From positions 4,668,812-4,732,811 of the forward strand of contig NZ_CP101655.1 of assembly GCF_028830055.1 (NCBI RefSeq): DNA of 64,000 bases, read 5' to 3'. This document shows, piece after piece, positions 27,722 to 36,339 of this stretch (its first letter is position 1; every line of letters starts with the position of its first letter). A program made the translations under genes and the position numbers. Below the pieces are notes generated by a model that was not told the DNA's origin, did no database searches, and worked only from the letters and a program-made list of their open reading frames with translations. This stretch comes from Pseudomonas serboccidentalis (lineage in GTDB: Bacteria > Pseudomonadota > Gammaproteobacteria > Pseudomonadales > Pseudomonadaceae).

Positions 27722-29068
27722 ATGGACGCTGTCTGCTCTGACCTGCTCGCCGAAGTGCGGGCGTTTCGCCAACGCTACCCCGAGGTACGCTATGTCGACC
27801 TGATCTCTCTGGATATTCCGGGGCACTTCTACGGCAAGCGCTACCCGGTGGACATGCTCGAAAAAGTCGCCGCGGGCAGTGCGCTGAAACTGCCGCAAAA
27901 TTGCGTGCTGCTGGGCGTGCAGGGCGGTCTGTTCAAGATCGGCGATTACTGCTTCAACGACGGCGACCCGGACGCCGTGCGGCGCCTCGTCCCGGGCACG
28001 CTCAAACCAGTGACTTGGGAGGCGCAACCGCTGGGGCAGATGCTGATCACCTCCGACGGCACCGCAAAACCCATCGAATTCGAACCCCGCGAAGTGCTCG
28101 CGCAGGTGCTCGATCGTCTGGCGCGCAAAGGCATTCATCCGGTGGTGGCGTTCGAGCTGGAGTTCTACCTGTTCGACAAGAAGCTGCGCGACGGCCTGCC
28201 GCAATTCCCCCGTGACGAACTGAGCGACGATGCCGACGATCAGCCGAACATGCACATCGAGCGCCTGTCGCGTTTCGCCCCGGTGCTGGACGACATGGTC
28301 GAAGCCGCGCGGGGCCAGGGCATCGACGCCACGGTGATCACCGCCGAGCTGGGGCCGGGTCAGTTCGAGATCAATTTCGGCCACTTGGACGACGGTTTGC
28401 GTGCCGCCGACTGGGCGGCGCTGTTCTGTCGCAGCACCCGTGGCGTGGCGCTCAAGCACGGCTACCGCGCCAGTTTCATGGCCAAGCCGTACGTGCAGCA
28501 TCCGGGCAGTGGCATGCACGTGCACGTCAGCCTGTATGACGCAGCGGGCAATAACCTGCTGGCTGCCAATCACCAACAGCCGCTGCGCCACGCGGTGGCC
28601 GGGTGCCTGGACTTGCTGCCGCACAGCATGCCGATCTTCGCGCCGAACCAGAACGCCATGCGCCGCTTGAGCGGCACGGTGAACACCGCGACCCAGGCGA
28701 GCTGGGGTTACGAAGACCGCGATGCGTGCCTGCGCATTCCTGAGTCGGACGCGAAAAACCTGCGCATCGAGTACCGTCTGGCCGGCGCCGACGCCAACCC
28801 GTATCTGGTGTTGGCGGCGATTCTGGTGGGCCTGGAACACGGATTGGAAACCGGCAAGGAACCGATCCCGCCACTCAACGACGACCGCAACAGCGGCATC
28901 GCTTTCCCTACCGAAATCCTCGACGCGGTGCGCGCCCTGCAACACCAGCCGCAACTGCGGGCAGGATTGGGCGCCGAGTTCGTCGACGTGTATTGCGAGA
29001 ACAAGCGTCAGGATCACTTGGCGTTCATGCAGGAGATCAGTGCGCGGGAGTATCGCTGGTATTTGTGA
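27722..29068 (+). CDS. Glutamine synthetase-like gamma-glutamyl-amine ligase (PuuA-like)
   Basis: The 448-residue protein has the glutamine synthetase fold. FELEFYLFDKKL near residue 150 holds catalytic acids, and ITAELGPGQFEINFG near 210 is the second metal motif. HPGSGMHVHVSLYD lies near 260 and NRNSG-like residues and RIEYRLAGADANPYLVLAA near 345. In PuuA-type enzymes the ammonia site is changed so that an amine such as putrescine is joined to glutamate with ATP. The ATG at 27722 has AAAGGAA upstream. It completes the three-gene amine module. A fragment near its 3' end, 28940-28976, is almost repeated at 42362-42398, where it seems to be debris of a related gene. Confidence 0.87.
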   Translation: MDAVCSDLLAEVRAFRQRYPEVRYVDLISLDIPGHFYGKRYPVDMLEKVAAGSALKLPQNCVLLGVQGGLFKIGDYCFNDGDPDAVRRLVPGTLKPVTWEAQPLGQMLITSDGTAKPIEFEPREVLAQVLDRLARKGIHPVVAFELEFYLFDKKLRDGLPQFPRDELSDDADDQPNMHIERLSRFAPVLDDMVEAARGQGIDATVITAELGPGQFEINFGHLDDGLRAADWAALFCRSTRGVALKHGYRASFMAKPYVQHPGSGMHVHVSLYDAAGNNLLAANHQQPLRHAVAGCLDLLPHSMPIFAPNQNAMRRLSGTVNTATQASWGYEDRDACLRIPESDAKNLRIEYRLAGADANPYLVLAAILVGLEHGLETGKEPIPPLNDDRNSGIAFPTEILDAVRALQHQPQLRAGLGAEFVDVYCENKRQDHLAFMQEISAREYRWYL

Positions 29069-29138
29069 TCACTGATTCAGCAGGAGCAGGGGCGGCGCTG
29101 ACAGAATGGAATTCGGCGCCGGTGAATGCCATGGTTTA

Positions 29139-29975
29139 TCAAAAGACCGCCCGGCCCGAAATACAGTGTTGTACTGCTCCGCCAACCCAGACGGAGCCGT
29201 CAACGCTTTCGATGTGCAATCGGCCGCGGCGCCCCATCGCGGTGCCCTGGCTCACGGTGTAGCGGTCGGTCAGCATGCCCGAGCCGATCAGCCACTGAGC
29301 CAGGCTTGCATTGAGGCTTCCCGTGACGGCGTCCTCGGTGCATTCCTCGCCCATGAAGGCCCTGACTTCCATGTCCGTTTCAGACGCACCACCCACCCAC
29401 GGAGCGATGACGCCGACATTCAGCCCCTGCAGCGCGGCGTAATCGGGCTTGATCGCCAGCACTTCTTCGCGATTTGTCAGCAGCACACCTGCCCAGCCAG
29501 GGCCGTTGTCTACCCATTGGCTGGCCCGGATCTGCCCGGCGGCGAGACCGAGCCCTTGTTCGATCAGGTTTAACGTCGTTGCATCCAGCGGTCCGCTGCG
29601 CACCAGTGGCGGAGCGGAGAACGCCAGGTGCGTGCCTTGCCTGCGGACCCGAATCAAGCCCGCCGGGCATTCCTGAATAATCTCGACTTGCTCAGGGGTT
29701 TCGTTCCGGGCCAGCCATACCTTGCAGCTTCCCAGAGTCGGGTGGCCAGCAAACGGCAACTCGCGCAACGGCGTAAAGATGCGTACGCGGTAATGCGCTC
29801 CCGGCGCTTCGGGGCGCAACAGAAAAGTGGTCTCGCTGAGTTGCGTCCACCGGGCAAACGCCTGCATCTGCTCGGTTGTCAGCTCATCGGCATCCACCAC
29901 GACTGCCAGCGCATTACCTTCGTAGTGGTGATCGGCGAATACATCGACTTGTTCGAACGGCAGGGAGAGCGGCAT
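29139..29975 (-). CDS. PhzF-family isomerase/epimerase
   Basis: The 278-residue protein matches the PhzF fold of two similar halves. Near the N terminus it has VDVFADHHYEGNALAVVVDA with the conserved catalytic Glu nearby. FAGHPTLGS lies near residue 75 and EDAVTGSLNASLAQWL near 215. Members isomerise or epimerise small acids, and few have known substrates. The gene is convergent with the PuuA-like gene, with 70 bases between stops and no clear terminator. The ATG at 29975 is the only good start. Confidence 0.85.
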   Translation of the reverse strand: MPLSLPFEQVDVFADHHYEGNALAVVVDADELTTEQMQAFARWTQLSETTFLLRPEAPGAHYRVRIFTPLRELPFAGHPTLGSCKVWLARNETPEQVEIIQECPAGLIRVRRQGTHLAFSAPPLVRSGPLDATTLNLIEQGLGLAAGQIRASQWVDNGPGWAGVLLTNREEVLAIKPDYAALQGLNVGVIAPWVGGASETDMEVRAFMGEECTEDAVTGSLNASLAQWLIGSGMLTDRYTVSQGTAMGRRGRLHIESVDGSVWVGGAVQHCISGRAVF

Positions 29976-30088
29976 TGAATGTCCTTCGCAGGTAGGGGCG
30001 GCACAGCTGAACCCGGTGAGCCAAGGCTAGTCGCTGCACGGTAATGATTAACGAATGCCTGGATTCTGGTGCTGTCCACGACGGGTAG

Positions 30089-30107
30089 TTTTCGACCAAG
30101 AGCAGCC
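30089..30107 (+). repeat. Degenerate cargo-border motif, copy a
   Basis: The sequence TTTTCGACCAAGAGCAGCC is a variant of the GGCC[A/G]AAAGCAG motif found several times between 30 and 42.3 kb. It lies 58 bases before the first GNAT gene, at the left side of the accessory stretch. Confidence 0.4.
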
Positions 30108-30164
30108 AGTGGACAAGGACCTTCACAGGGCGTTAGCGTCGCCCTTTAACCAAGAGGCTGCTCC

Positions 30165-30608
30165 ATGGATGTTATTGCCGATTACTCAAACGAACACCAT
30201 CGAATTCCTGTCATGGCGCTATGGGAAACCGTTTTCGGTTACGAAACCGCGCACAACACGCCGAGCCTTGCTATCGATAAGAAACTGGCCGTCAAGGACG
30301 GCCTCTTCTTTGTCGCGCTGTCCGGAAATGACGTAGTCGGCACCGTTCTCGCGGGATATGACGGTCATCGTGGCTGGTTATATTCAGTTGCTGTGCACCC
30401 TGTACATCGCAGAAAGGGTTTGGGTGCACAACTGGTTAATCATGCTGAGCGCGCCTTGACCTTGCGCGGCTGCATGAAAATCAATCTGCAAATCATCAGC
30501 ACCAATGAAAGCGTCAAAACCTTCTACGAATCTCTTGGCTATTCGACCGAACCGCGCATCAGCATGGGGAAAAAGGTAGATTCGAATATCGCAACACTAG
30601 GGCGGTAG
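30165..30608 (+). CDS. GNAT acetyltransferase (YpeA-like)
   Basis: The 147-residue protein has the N-acetyltransferase fold. LYSVAVHPVHRRKGLGAQLV at 73-92 contains the acetyl-CoA motif RRKGLG. TFYESLGY near residue 122 is the usual C-terminal strand. VVGTVLAGYDGHRGW matches the E. coli YpeA group. The acceptor is unknown. It has lower GC than the core genes and lies in the accessory region. The ATG at 30165 has GAGGCTGCTCC upstream, a weak ribosome site. Confidence 0.8.
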   Translation: MDVIADYSNEHHRIPVMALWETVFGYETAHNTPSLAIDKKLAVKDGLFFVALSGNDVVGTVLAGYDGHRGWLYSVAVHPVHRRKGLGAQLVNHAERALTLRGCMKINLQIISTNESVKTFYESLGYSTEPRISMGKKVDSNIATLGR

Positions 30609-30657
30609 TTTACAGAGCGTCCGCTGGCTGGTTGCTGACTATCACGAAGGGCAGCAG

Positions 30658-30673
30658 CCGGCCAAAAGCAGGC
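30658..30673 (+). repeat. Cargo-border motif, copy b
   Basis: CCGGCCAAAAGCAGGC contains the full 12-base core GGCCAAAAGCAG. It lies between the stops of the two convergent GNAT genes. Confidence 0.45.
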
Positions 30674-30707
30674 TTGCAGACGGCTCATACAGCTTGAAAG
30701 CCCTTAG

Positions 30708-31148
30708 TCAGTCATCGCCGTCCGGTTTCAAGTCTTTCAAAAGTGTGTGGCGATTCCAAGGTCCGCAGTACTGAGGAAGGTGTGCGACAAGTCGGTAGCC
30801 GCACCGCTTGTACCAGTGCGCCACGCTGTCATCGAGGGTCTCAATGAGCGCATCATGACAACCATGCTCCAGAGCAAGTGCCTCAAGCCTGTGCAATAGC
30901 TCGGTTCCGATACCTTTCCCACGCCATGGAGCATCTACCCATAGGTAACTGATAAAAAGACGGCCAAACTCAGTTCGACCCGTGACACCGCCAACTAAGA
31001 CCTCATTATCCATCAGCGTGCAGGCTATGGGATGAGCATTTCCGCCATGTCCGCGCGACAAGTTCTGCCCGTGTTGTATGACGCCATCAGATACGGCAAG
31101 CAGATCCTTCTCGTGAATGCTGCCGGTTGTACGCCACTCCTTCCTCAT
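30708..31148 (-). CDS. GNAT acetyltransferase
   Basis: The gene codes for a 146-residue GNAT protein. The acetyl-CoA motif is APWRGKGIGTELLHRLEALA near residues 73-92, and HWYKRCGYR near 118 is the C-terminal strand. It reads towards the other GNAT gene; the two proteins are not close paralogues. I place the start at 31148, where AAGGGA is correctly spaced; the frame remains open to 31184. The substrate is unknown. Base composition is again lower in GC than in core genes. Confidence 0.8.
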   Translation of the reverse strand: MRKEWRTTGSIHEKDLLAVSDGVIQHGQNLSRGHGGNAHPIACTLMDNEVLVGGVTGRTEFGRLFISYLWVDAPWRGKGIGTELLHRLEALALEHGCHDALIETLDDSVAHWYKRCGYRLVAHLPQYCGPWNRHTLLKDLKPDGDD

Positions 31149-31251
31149 TTCATTCCCTTGTGTCGCGTTGAAACAGAGTGACATGCAAGTCGAGTGCCGT
31201 TTCTAGCGCCTTTGGCTGGCTGCTATAACCTCTTGCCGAAGGTCACAAACG

Positions 31252-31434
31252 TCAGCGTCTGGCCGAAAGCAGACATCCCTTTGCGGTAGTCTGCAGCTGT
31301 TGATACCAGACCGAGTACGGCGTGTTCCCAACCACGTGCCTATTCAGTTCCGGCGCTCCGTGATCCCACCAAATCTGCCCATGCTCCCCGAGGACCACTT
31401 TGGCAACCTGTACAGCCGCGCGGGCAGTCTTCAT
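31252..31434 (-). CDS. Short hypothetical protein, tail replaced by the border repeat
   Basis: The frame codes for 60 residues beginning MKTARAAVQVAKVVLGEHGQ, with a dense motif of Trp, Asp, Asn, Arg and Tyr residues (IWWDHGAPELNRHVVGNTPY) that looks like a conserved small bacterial protein. AGGA lies four bases before the ATG. The last seven residues (CLLSARR) and the stop are encoded by the border motif at 31258-31275. The original C terminus was therefore probably lost when the repeat or neighbouring DNA joined. I do not know its function. Confidence 0.45.
   Translation of the reverse strand: MKTARAAVQVAKVVLGEHGQIWWDHGAPELNRHVVGNTPYSVWYQQLQTTAKGCLLSARR
31258..31275 (+). repeat. Cargo-border motif, copy c
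   Basis: TCTGGCCGAAAGCAGACA carries the core GGCCGAAAGCAG. It lies left of the CBASS operon, inside the end of the short frame above. Confidence 0.45.
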
Positions 31435-31794
31435 GCGTCCTAAGTCACCAGAGGCCTAGCGGCCTTCTCGGCTCGCCTGGCGTCCATCAGCTCACTCACT
31501 AATCGCCGCTGCGTTCCTGAAAAGGGCACAGCATCTGGTATCCCCATCAGAAGTGCTCAAACGCTTAGTACTATGGATCCAATAACCCTACCTTTTGGCT
31601 GTGGTTGTATATACAGTGGTGGCACTGTGGATTGAATGCACTGGGATTGCTCGTTTTTTGGCAAGAAATAGCCATATGTGGTGCTTACTAAAATTATTAT
31701 TGGCATATGTTGTGTTTTTTCTCCGAAAAGGCATATTCTGCAGAAATCTAGCTGAGCTCTGTCCCTACGCCTTTCAGTAGAAGATTTTGGTTAG
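31435..31794. other. Non-coding, partly A/T-rich stretch before the CBASS operon
   Basis: No convincing gene is seen in these 360 bases. The part 31600-31760 is clearly A/T-rich for this chromosome and should contain the CBASS promoter. A 61-codon frame there (31595-31780) has a hydrophobic product but no ribosome site and is not accepted. A stop at 31792-31794 fixes the left limit of the effector frame. Confidence 0.5.
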
Positions 31795-31815
31795 GTCCAT
31801 GACTATTGGCCAGTA

Positions 31816-33414
31816 GTGGGGTGGCGTGTGTCAGTACCTCTCGATGCTCTGTATGACCAACAGCTGCGTGCCGCGCTTGAGGCATGGCAGCACGCCTCGA
31901 CCAACCGCGTGGTTCTAGCGACGGAAACCGATGGCTGGAGATTTGCTTTTTTTCGGTTCGACACAACCAGTGCTGATCCGCTAGAAGCCATTACTGGGGA
32001 TATTGGAGTCTTATCCAGAGACCTAGTATTGCAATGGGCAAGCGACAAGCAAATCGTCCCCAAGCTTGAATACGCAGTGGTGCACGACGTCCCGCATGTA
32101 TCTGTTAACACTGAGTCGTTCGCGGCTCAATTGCTAGCTCTTGTACCCGCTAAGGTAACCAAGAGAGCCATTCAAGTATTTCTGAAACAGCGCGATTCTC
32201 TGCTCGAAGACATGAAGCGCCCCAATCTGCCGAGTGAAGTCATCAATTGGGTTTACGCAAGGTCAGCCGGGATCTGTGAGTTCGAGGGCTGCCCTGCGGA
32301 GCTGTTCAGAGACAACTTGGGCAATTATGGGTACTACGGTTACCTTGCTCACATCGTTGCAGCCAAGCCAAAAGGTCCGCGCGGTGATGATCACCTGTCA
32401 GCAGAGCTGGCGCAGTCACCTTCGAACATCATGCTGTGTTGTGACATCCATCACCGGCTGATCGACAAAGTTGATCCGGATAGCTTTAGCCAGGAACGAC
32501 TTAAGGCAATGATCGCCACGAGGGTCAACTGGCGTACCAACCAAGCTGCGACATTGTCTTACCCGATTGTGCATGCCTTGGCATTCATTGGTGACATCGC
32601 CGGGCGCACAACAACATTCTCACAACATGATGCCCGAAAGGCCTTATTGGCCGCGCACCTGACACCTGTGAGCGAGCGTGTGGCCGAATATTTTTTGCGC
32701 GATGTCCAAGGTGGAAACGATGTAAACGATCCCGGATATTGGGCTAACTTCTTGCGAGTTTTCCGGGCGCAAATTCTCCACATCCATACCGCAATCAGGG
32801 GCGATGGTGCGTTCGGCGCTCAAGCCCAAGAGCTCGCAATCTTCCCGCTGGGCAACATGCCGGCAATGCTGCTGGGCGGGTGGCTGGTCGGAGAAGCGAG
32901 ACGGGTAGAGCTGTTTAGCTTTCGGCGTAACCCGGGAACCTGGGTGCGTCCTGAAGACTCCGAACCTCCTGTGAAATTCGAGTGGGCTAAGACCCCAGAT
33001 GCGGAAGTTGGCTCGCATGTCTTGATCACTTTGGAGATCACCTCAGAAATAACCGATGAAGCGCTAGCGGCGGAAATGCTTAGCATGCCCCGTATTCGGA
33101 TTTTTCCAAGTACCTATGGTGTTGATGTCGTGGCACCCAAAGGGGCGATGGAGAGATTCAGAAATACCTGCCAGGAGGCATGGGCTTATGCGGTTGATGT
33201 GCTCCACGCCACAGAAATTTCAATTTGTACCATCGCTCCGGCTGCAGCAATTTTTGCTCTCGGAATGAAACTCCAGTCGCGTTTGCATCCGCCAATCCAC
33301 ATGTATCAGATGGCCCCTCTGGGCTTGCCTTTCCATGCCTTCACATTGAACAGGCACGCGATTAGCGTGCCGCCGCATGCACCCGGCAGCGTGCTGCAGT
33401 TGGATGCCTGCTGA
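31816..33414 (+). CDS. cap5: CBASS effector Cap5-like HNH endonuclease with SAVED domain, N-terminally extended
   Basis: From the ATG at 32212 (codon 133) the protein has the normal Cap5 plan and length of about 400 residues. An HNH nuclease with paired cysteines C22 and C27, H47 in YLAHIVA and MLCCDIHHRLID at 74-85 is followed by a SAVED sensor domain of about 250 residues ending near GLPFHAF. Cap5 cuts double-stranded DNA after SAVED binds a cyclic nucleotide. The frame is open for 132 more codons, to a GTG at 31816, and these look coding. No ATG occurs before 32212, so either the protein has an extra N-terminal domain or a gene remnant is fused in frame. The CD-NTase and E2 genes follow, which makes the assignment strong. 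Numbering above is from the inner start. Confidence 0.82.
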   Translation: MGWRVSVPLDALYDQQLRAALEAWQHASTNRVVLATETDGWRFAFFRFDTTSADPLEAITGDIGVLSRDLVLQWASDKQIVPKLEYAVVHDVPHVSVNTESFAAQLLALVPAKVTKRAIQVFLKQRDSLLEDMKRPNLPSEVINWVYARSAGICEFEGCPAELFRDNLGNYGYYGYLAHIVAAKPKGPRGDDHLSAELAQSPSNIMLCCDIHHRLIDKVDPDSFSQERLKAMIATRVNWRTNQAATLSYPIVHALAFIGDIAGRTTTFSQHDARKALLAAHLTPVSERVAEYFLRDVQGGNDVNDPGYWANFLRVFRAQILHIHTAIRGDGAFGAQAQELAIFPLGNMPAMLLGGWLVGEARRVELFSFRRNPGTWVRPEDSEPPVKFEWAKTPDAEVGSHVLITLEITSEITDEALAAEMLSMPRIRIFPSTYGVDVVAPKGAMERFRNTCQEAWAYAVDVLHATEISICTIAPAAAIFALGMKLQSRLHPPIHMYQMAPLGLPFHAFTLNRHAISVPPHAPGSVLQLDAC

Positions 33415-33461
33415 GTACATGCATCATCTATTCAACATCTCAATTCATGAGGAGTTTCCAC

Positions 33462-34631
33462 ATGGACATCGAAGAACGCAGCTTGCTTGTCGCAGTAGAG
33501 GCTTTAGAGCTTCCACCTAGTGCTTATGAGAAAGCGGTGCAGCGATACAAATCACTGGGCGAGTGGTTCAGCCGACCCGAATCAACCGTTGCCGAAAACG
33601 ATCCCCACATCTTTGTTCAAGGGTCGTTCGCTTTGGGGACGGCCATCCGTCCACTGCTTGCAGGAGAGAGTTACGACTTGGACCTCTCATGCAAACTGAG
33701 GGAAGGTGTTTATCCGCAGACTCACAGCCAGTCGGATCTAAAGAAGCTGGTGGGAATGGAGTTGGAGGGGTACCGCGAAGCCAAGCGAATTCAGGAAGCT
33801 CTGGAGGAGAAGAATCGCTGCTGGCGTCTCTACTACCAGGATGGCGTCAGCTTCCACATGGACGTTGTCCCAGGAGTTCCCGTCGAGGAGGGCAGGCGCC
33901 AAGAGCTGGCTATCACCATGGAGAGCTATGGTGTCAAGCAAGTGTTGGCTCGGGACGTTTCGAATCTCGCTGTCTACATCACTGACAGGCGGCTTCCAGA
34001 TTATGAGGACGTCAACGCTGGCTGGATGGTCAGCAATCCGGACGGCTATTGCAAATGGTTCGAATCCAAATCGGAGCCAGTGTATGAGAAAGGACTGATC
34101 GCTCTCGAAGCGCAAGTCGATGAGGTACCGTTTTATCAACGAAAGACGAATCTTCAGCGGGCCATTCAATTGCTCAAACGTCATCGTGATGTGATGTACC
34201 GTGACAATCCCGACTCAAAACCAATCTCGATCATCATCACCACGCTGGCGGCGCAAGCCTATCGACCAGGCGGCTCGTTGAAGGATGCGGTGGCGTCGTG
34301 TCTCGCCGGCCTGAGCGCTTTCGTGGCCAGTAATTCCGACACTGTGCCGAACCCGGTCAACCCTAAAGAAAACTTCGCCGATCGCTGGAAGATGCCTGAG
34401 GGGCAAAAAGATCGATTGAAGGAGCACTTCCACCTCTGGGTTCGCCAAGCTCTTGAAGATTTCAGGAAAATCAGGGATCTGGATGGACATCGTCTGGTGG
34501 AACACATCGAGGACTGCTTCGAAACCCCGACCTCGGCTGCCGCTTTGGGCATTGCTTCAGCACCCGCTCAGGTCGCCGCCCCAGCCATCGTAGTTTCCCA
34601 GCCGCCTCGCCCTTGGGGGAGCAACGGTTGA
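33462..34631 (+). CDS. CBASS CD-NTase (cGAS/DncV-like nucleotidyltransferase)
   Basis: The 389-residue enzyme has the nucleotidyltransferase active site VQGSFALGTAIRP (Gly54-Ser55), YDLDLS with Asp72 and Asp74, and the third acid Asp134 in FHMDVVPGV. It should make a cyclic di- or trinucleotide from NTPs when phage infect and so switch on the HNH-SAVED effector. The pairing with Cap5 fits the CdnG/CdnD-like groups; the product cannot be fixed from sequence. The last residue is glycine (WGSNG), as required of the CD-NTases modified by E2-type enzymes. ATG at 33462 has GAGGAG seven bases upstream. The stop overlaps the next gene. Confidence 0.88.
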   Translation: MDIEERSLLVAVEALELPPSAYEKAVQRYKSLGEWFSRPESTVAENDPHIFVQGSFALGTAIRPLLAGESYDLDLSCKLREGVYPQTHSQSDLKKLVGMELEGYREAKRIQEALEEKNRCWRLYYQDGVSFHMDVVPGVPVEEGRRQELAITMESYGVKQVLARDVSNLAVYITDRRLPDYEDVNAGWMVSNPDGYCKWFESKSEPVYEKGLIALEAQVDEVPFYQRKTNLQRAIQLLKRHRDVMYRDNPDSKPISIIITTLAAQAYRPGGSLKDAVASCLAGLSAFVASNSDTVPNPVNPKENFADRWKMPEGQKDRLKEHFHLWVRQALEDFRKIRDLDGHRLVEHIEDCFETPTSAAALGIASAPAQVAAPAIVVSQPPRPWGSNG

Positions 34632-35290
34632 TTAAGCATGATTCGATGATCGAATCATTCTTGGCCGACTACCCGCGTATGAGGTTTCGGCCGACGGTGG
34701 ACGGAACAATTTCACTTGTCGGCCGATTTCCATTTTCTGCGTCAGCTGAGGGGCTTCCCGATGTAGCTGACGAGTACCGAATCCGGATCGACATCGTTGA
34801 TCAGTTGGACAAGGCGCTTCCTGTCGTCTACGAGACCGAGGGGCGAATTCCCTCTTCCGTAGACAATCACGTAAACGGGAATGGCTCACTGTGCCTAGGT
34901 TCACCGCTGAGTCAACGGCTGCAATTGGGCGCCACGCCGTCGCTTACACGGTTTGTCGAGCTGTGCTTGGTGCCATTTCTGTATGCGCAGTCATTAAAGG
35001 AGAGAGGCATTGCCCAATTTCCTTTCGGAGAGCTTGCACATGGTTCCCAAGGCCTGATTGACGACTACAGGATGATATTCAGGGTCGAGGATGCGAGCGT
35101 CCTCAGGGGCTTGCTTGAGCTGCTTTCAATGAAGCGCAGAAGGGCTAATAAACTCCCGTGCCCATGTGGATGTGGCCGTCGATTCGCAGGCTGTAGGCTC
35201 CATGCAACTTCCCATCAAGCGAGGGCAACTTTGTCTCGCTGGGATATCAAACGAGCCTATAAAGAACTTCAGGGGCAGATTGAGACCTGA
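34628..35290 (+). CDS. Stand-alone CBASS E2-like conjugating enzyme with C-terminal metal-binding tail
   Basis: The 220-residue protein has the bacterial E2 (ubiquitin-conjugating) pattern. Beta strands at 20-60 lead to VNGNGSLCLGSPLSQRL with the predicted catalytic cysteine at residue 89. A helical part and a tail CPCGCGRRFAGC follow, likely to bind zinc (SEC-C-like). No E1 or JAB gene is next to it, so this is the short type II CBASS layout. In that layout the E2 acts on the C-terminal glycine of the CD-NTase. The start is the TTG at 34628, overlapping the CD-NTase stop (TTGA) with GGGGGAG upstream; an ATG at 34646 is possible. Confidence 0.8.
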   Translation: MIKHDSMIESFLADYPRMRFRPTVDGTISLVGRFPFSASAEGLPDVADEYRIRIDIVDQLDKALPVVYETEGRIPSSVDNHVNGNGSLCLGSPLSQRLQLGATPSLTRFVELCLVPFLYAQSLKERGIAQFPFGELAHGSQGLIDDYRMIFRVEDASVLRGLLELLSMKRRRANKLPCPCGCGRRFAGCRLHATSHQARATLSRWDIKRAYKELQGQIET

Positions 35291-35337
35291 CTCAGTTCTG
35301 GGGCGTTGGCTCGGCTATGCGCCGTTTGTGACGTCCG

Positions 35338-35355
35338 TTTTCGGCCAACAGTGGA
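35338..35355 (+). repeat. Cargo-border motif, copy d
   Basis: TTTCGGCCAACAGTGGAC is a weaker match to the motif, located 48 bases after the last CBASS gene. With copy c it encloses the CBASS operon. Confidence 0.35.
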
Positions 35356-35490
35356 CCTTTAGAGTCGGGAAAGTAACTTTACGCTGATTGGCTGAAAACA
35401 CTGAACAGTGCATCCAGCATCGGTGTGCTTATCTTTGCCCGCGACAGCTCTAGACTGGGCCGTACCTTTTCCAGCCCAAGGAGCGTTGTC

Positions 35491-36264
35491 ATGTCCAAAC
35501 ATTCAATCAACGGCAAAGTTGTACTGATCGCCGGCGGTGTGAAAAATCTCGGCGGCTTGCTCGCCCGCGATCTCGCCCAGCAAGGTGCTAAGGCTGTGGT
35601 GGTGCATTACAACAGCGCCTCCAGCCAGGGCGATGCCAACGCCACCGTGGCGGCTCTCGAGGCACTGGGAGCCAAGGCGGTGGCGTTGCAGGCAGACCTG
35701 ACCACTGCCGGTGCCGTGGAAAAGCTGTTCAGCGATGCCGTGGCCGCCGTCGGGCGCCCGGATATTGCGATCAACACCGTGGGCAAGGTGTTGAAAAAGC
35801 CTATGGCCGAGATCACCGAAGCTGAGTATGACGAGATGATGGCGGTTAACTCCAAAGCCGCGTTTTTCTTTCTCAAGGAAGCCGGCAAGCACCTCAACGA
35901 CAACGGCAAGATCTGCACCATCGTCACCTCGCTGCTCGGCGCGTTCACGCCGTTCTACGCGGCGTATGCCGGCAGCAAAGCGCCGGTGGAGCAGTTCACC
36001 CGGGCGGCTGCGAAAGAACTCGGCGCGCGTGGTATTTCAGTGACGGCAGTGGGCCCTGGCCCGATGGATACGCCGTTTTTCTATCCGGCCGAAGGTCAGG
36101 ATGCGGTGAACTATCATAAGACCGCAGCGGCGCTTTCGCCGTTCTCGCGCACGGGCCTGACTGATATCGAGGATGTGGTGCCGTTTATTCGCAACCTGGT
36201 GAGTGATGGCTGGTGGGTGACGGGCCAGACGATTTTGATCAACGGCGGTTACACCACCAAGTAA
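35491..36264 (+). CDS. SDR-family oxidoreductase
   Basis: The 257-residue protein is a classical short-chain dehydrogenase. The cofactor motif is changed to AGGVKNLGG (residues 13-21), in place of the usual TGxxxGIG. INTVGK replaces the NNAG motif, and YAAYAGSKAP carries the Tyr and Lys. The GGVKNLGG type is found in a small SDR group of unknown substrate. The start at 35491 has AAGGAG with seven spacer bases; an earlier frame start at 35425 has none. GC content is back to the core level here, so the foreign segment with CBASS ends between 35.30 and 35.49 kb. Confidence 0.85.
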   Translation: MSKHSINGKVVLIAGGVKNLGGLLARDLAQQGAKAVVVHYNSASSQGDANATVAALEALGAKAVALQADLTTAGAVEKLFSDAVAAVGRPDIAINTVGKVLKKPMAEITEAEYDEMMAVNSKAAFFFLKEAGKHLNDNGKICTIVTSLLGAFTPFYAAYAGSKAPVEQFTRAAAKELGARGISVTAVGPGPMDTPFFYPAEGQDAVNYHKTAAALSPFSRTGLTDIEDVVPFIRNLVSDGWWVTGQTILINGGYTTK

Positions 36265-36339
36265 CGGGCGAAAAAAACCATTGCAACCCCGTAATGTCGC
36301 GTTGACACTTTTCCCGACAAACCAGGCCATGGGGTTGCT

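Noticed and set aside
31595..31780. 61-codon hydrophobic frame before the CBASS operon
   Set aside because: It has no ribosome site, odd composition and lies in the A/T-rich region expected to hold the promoter.
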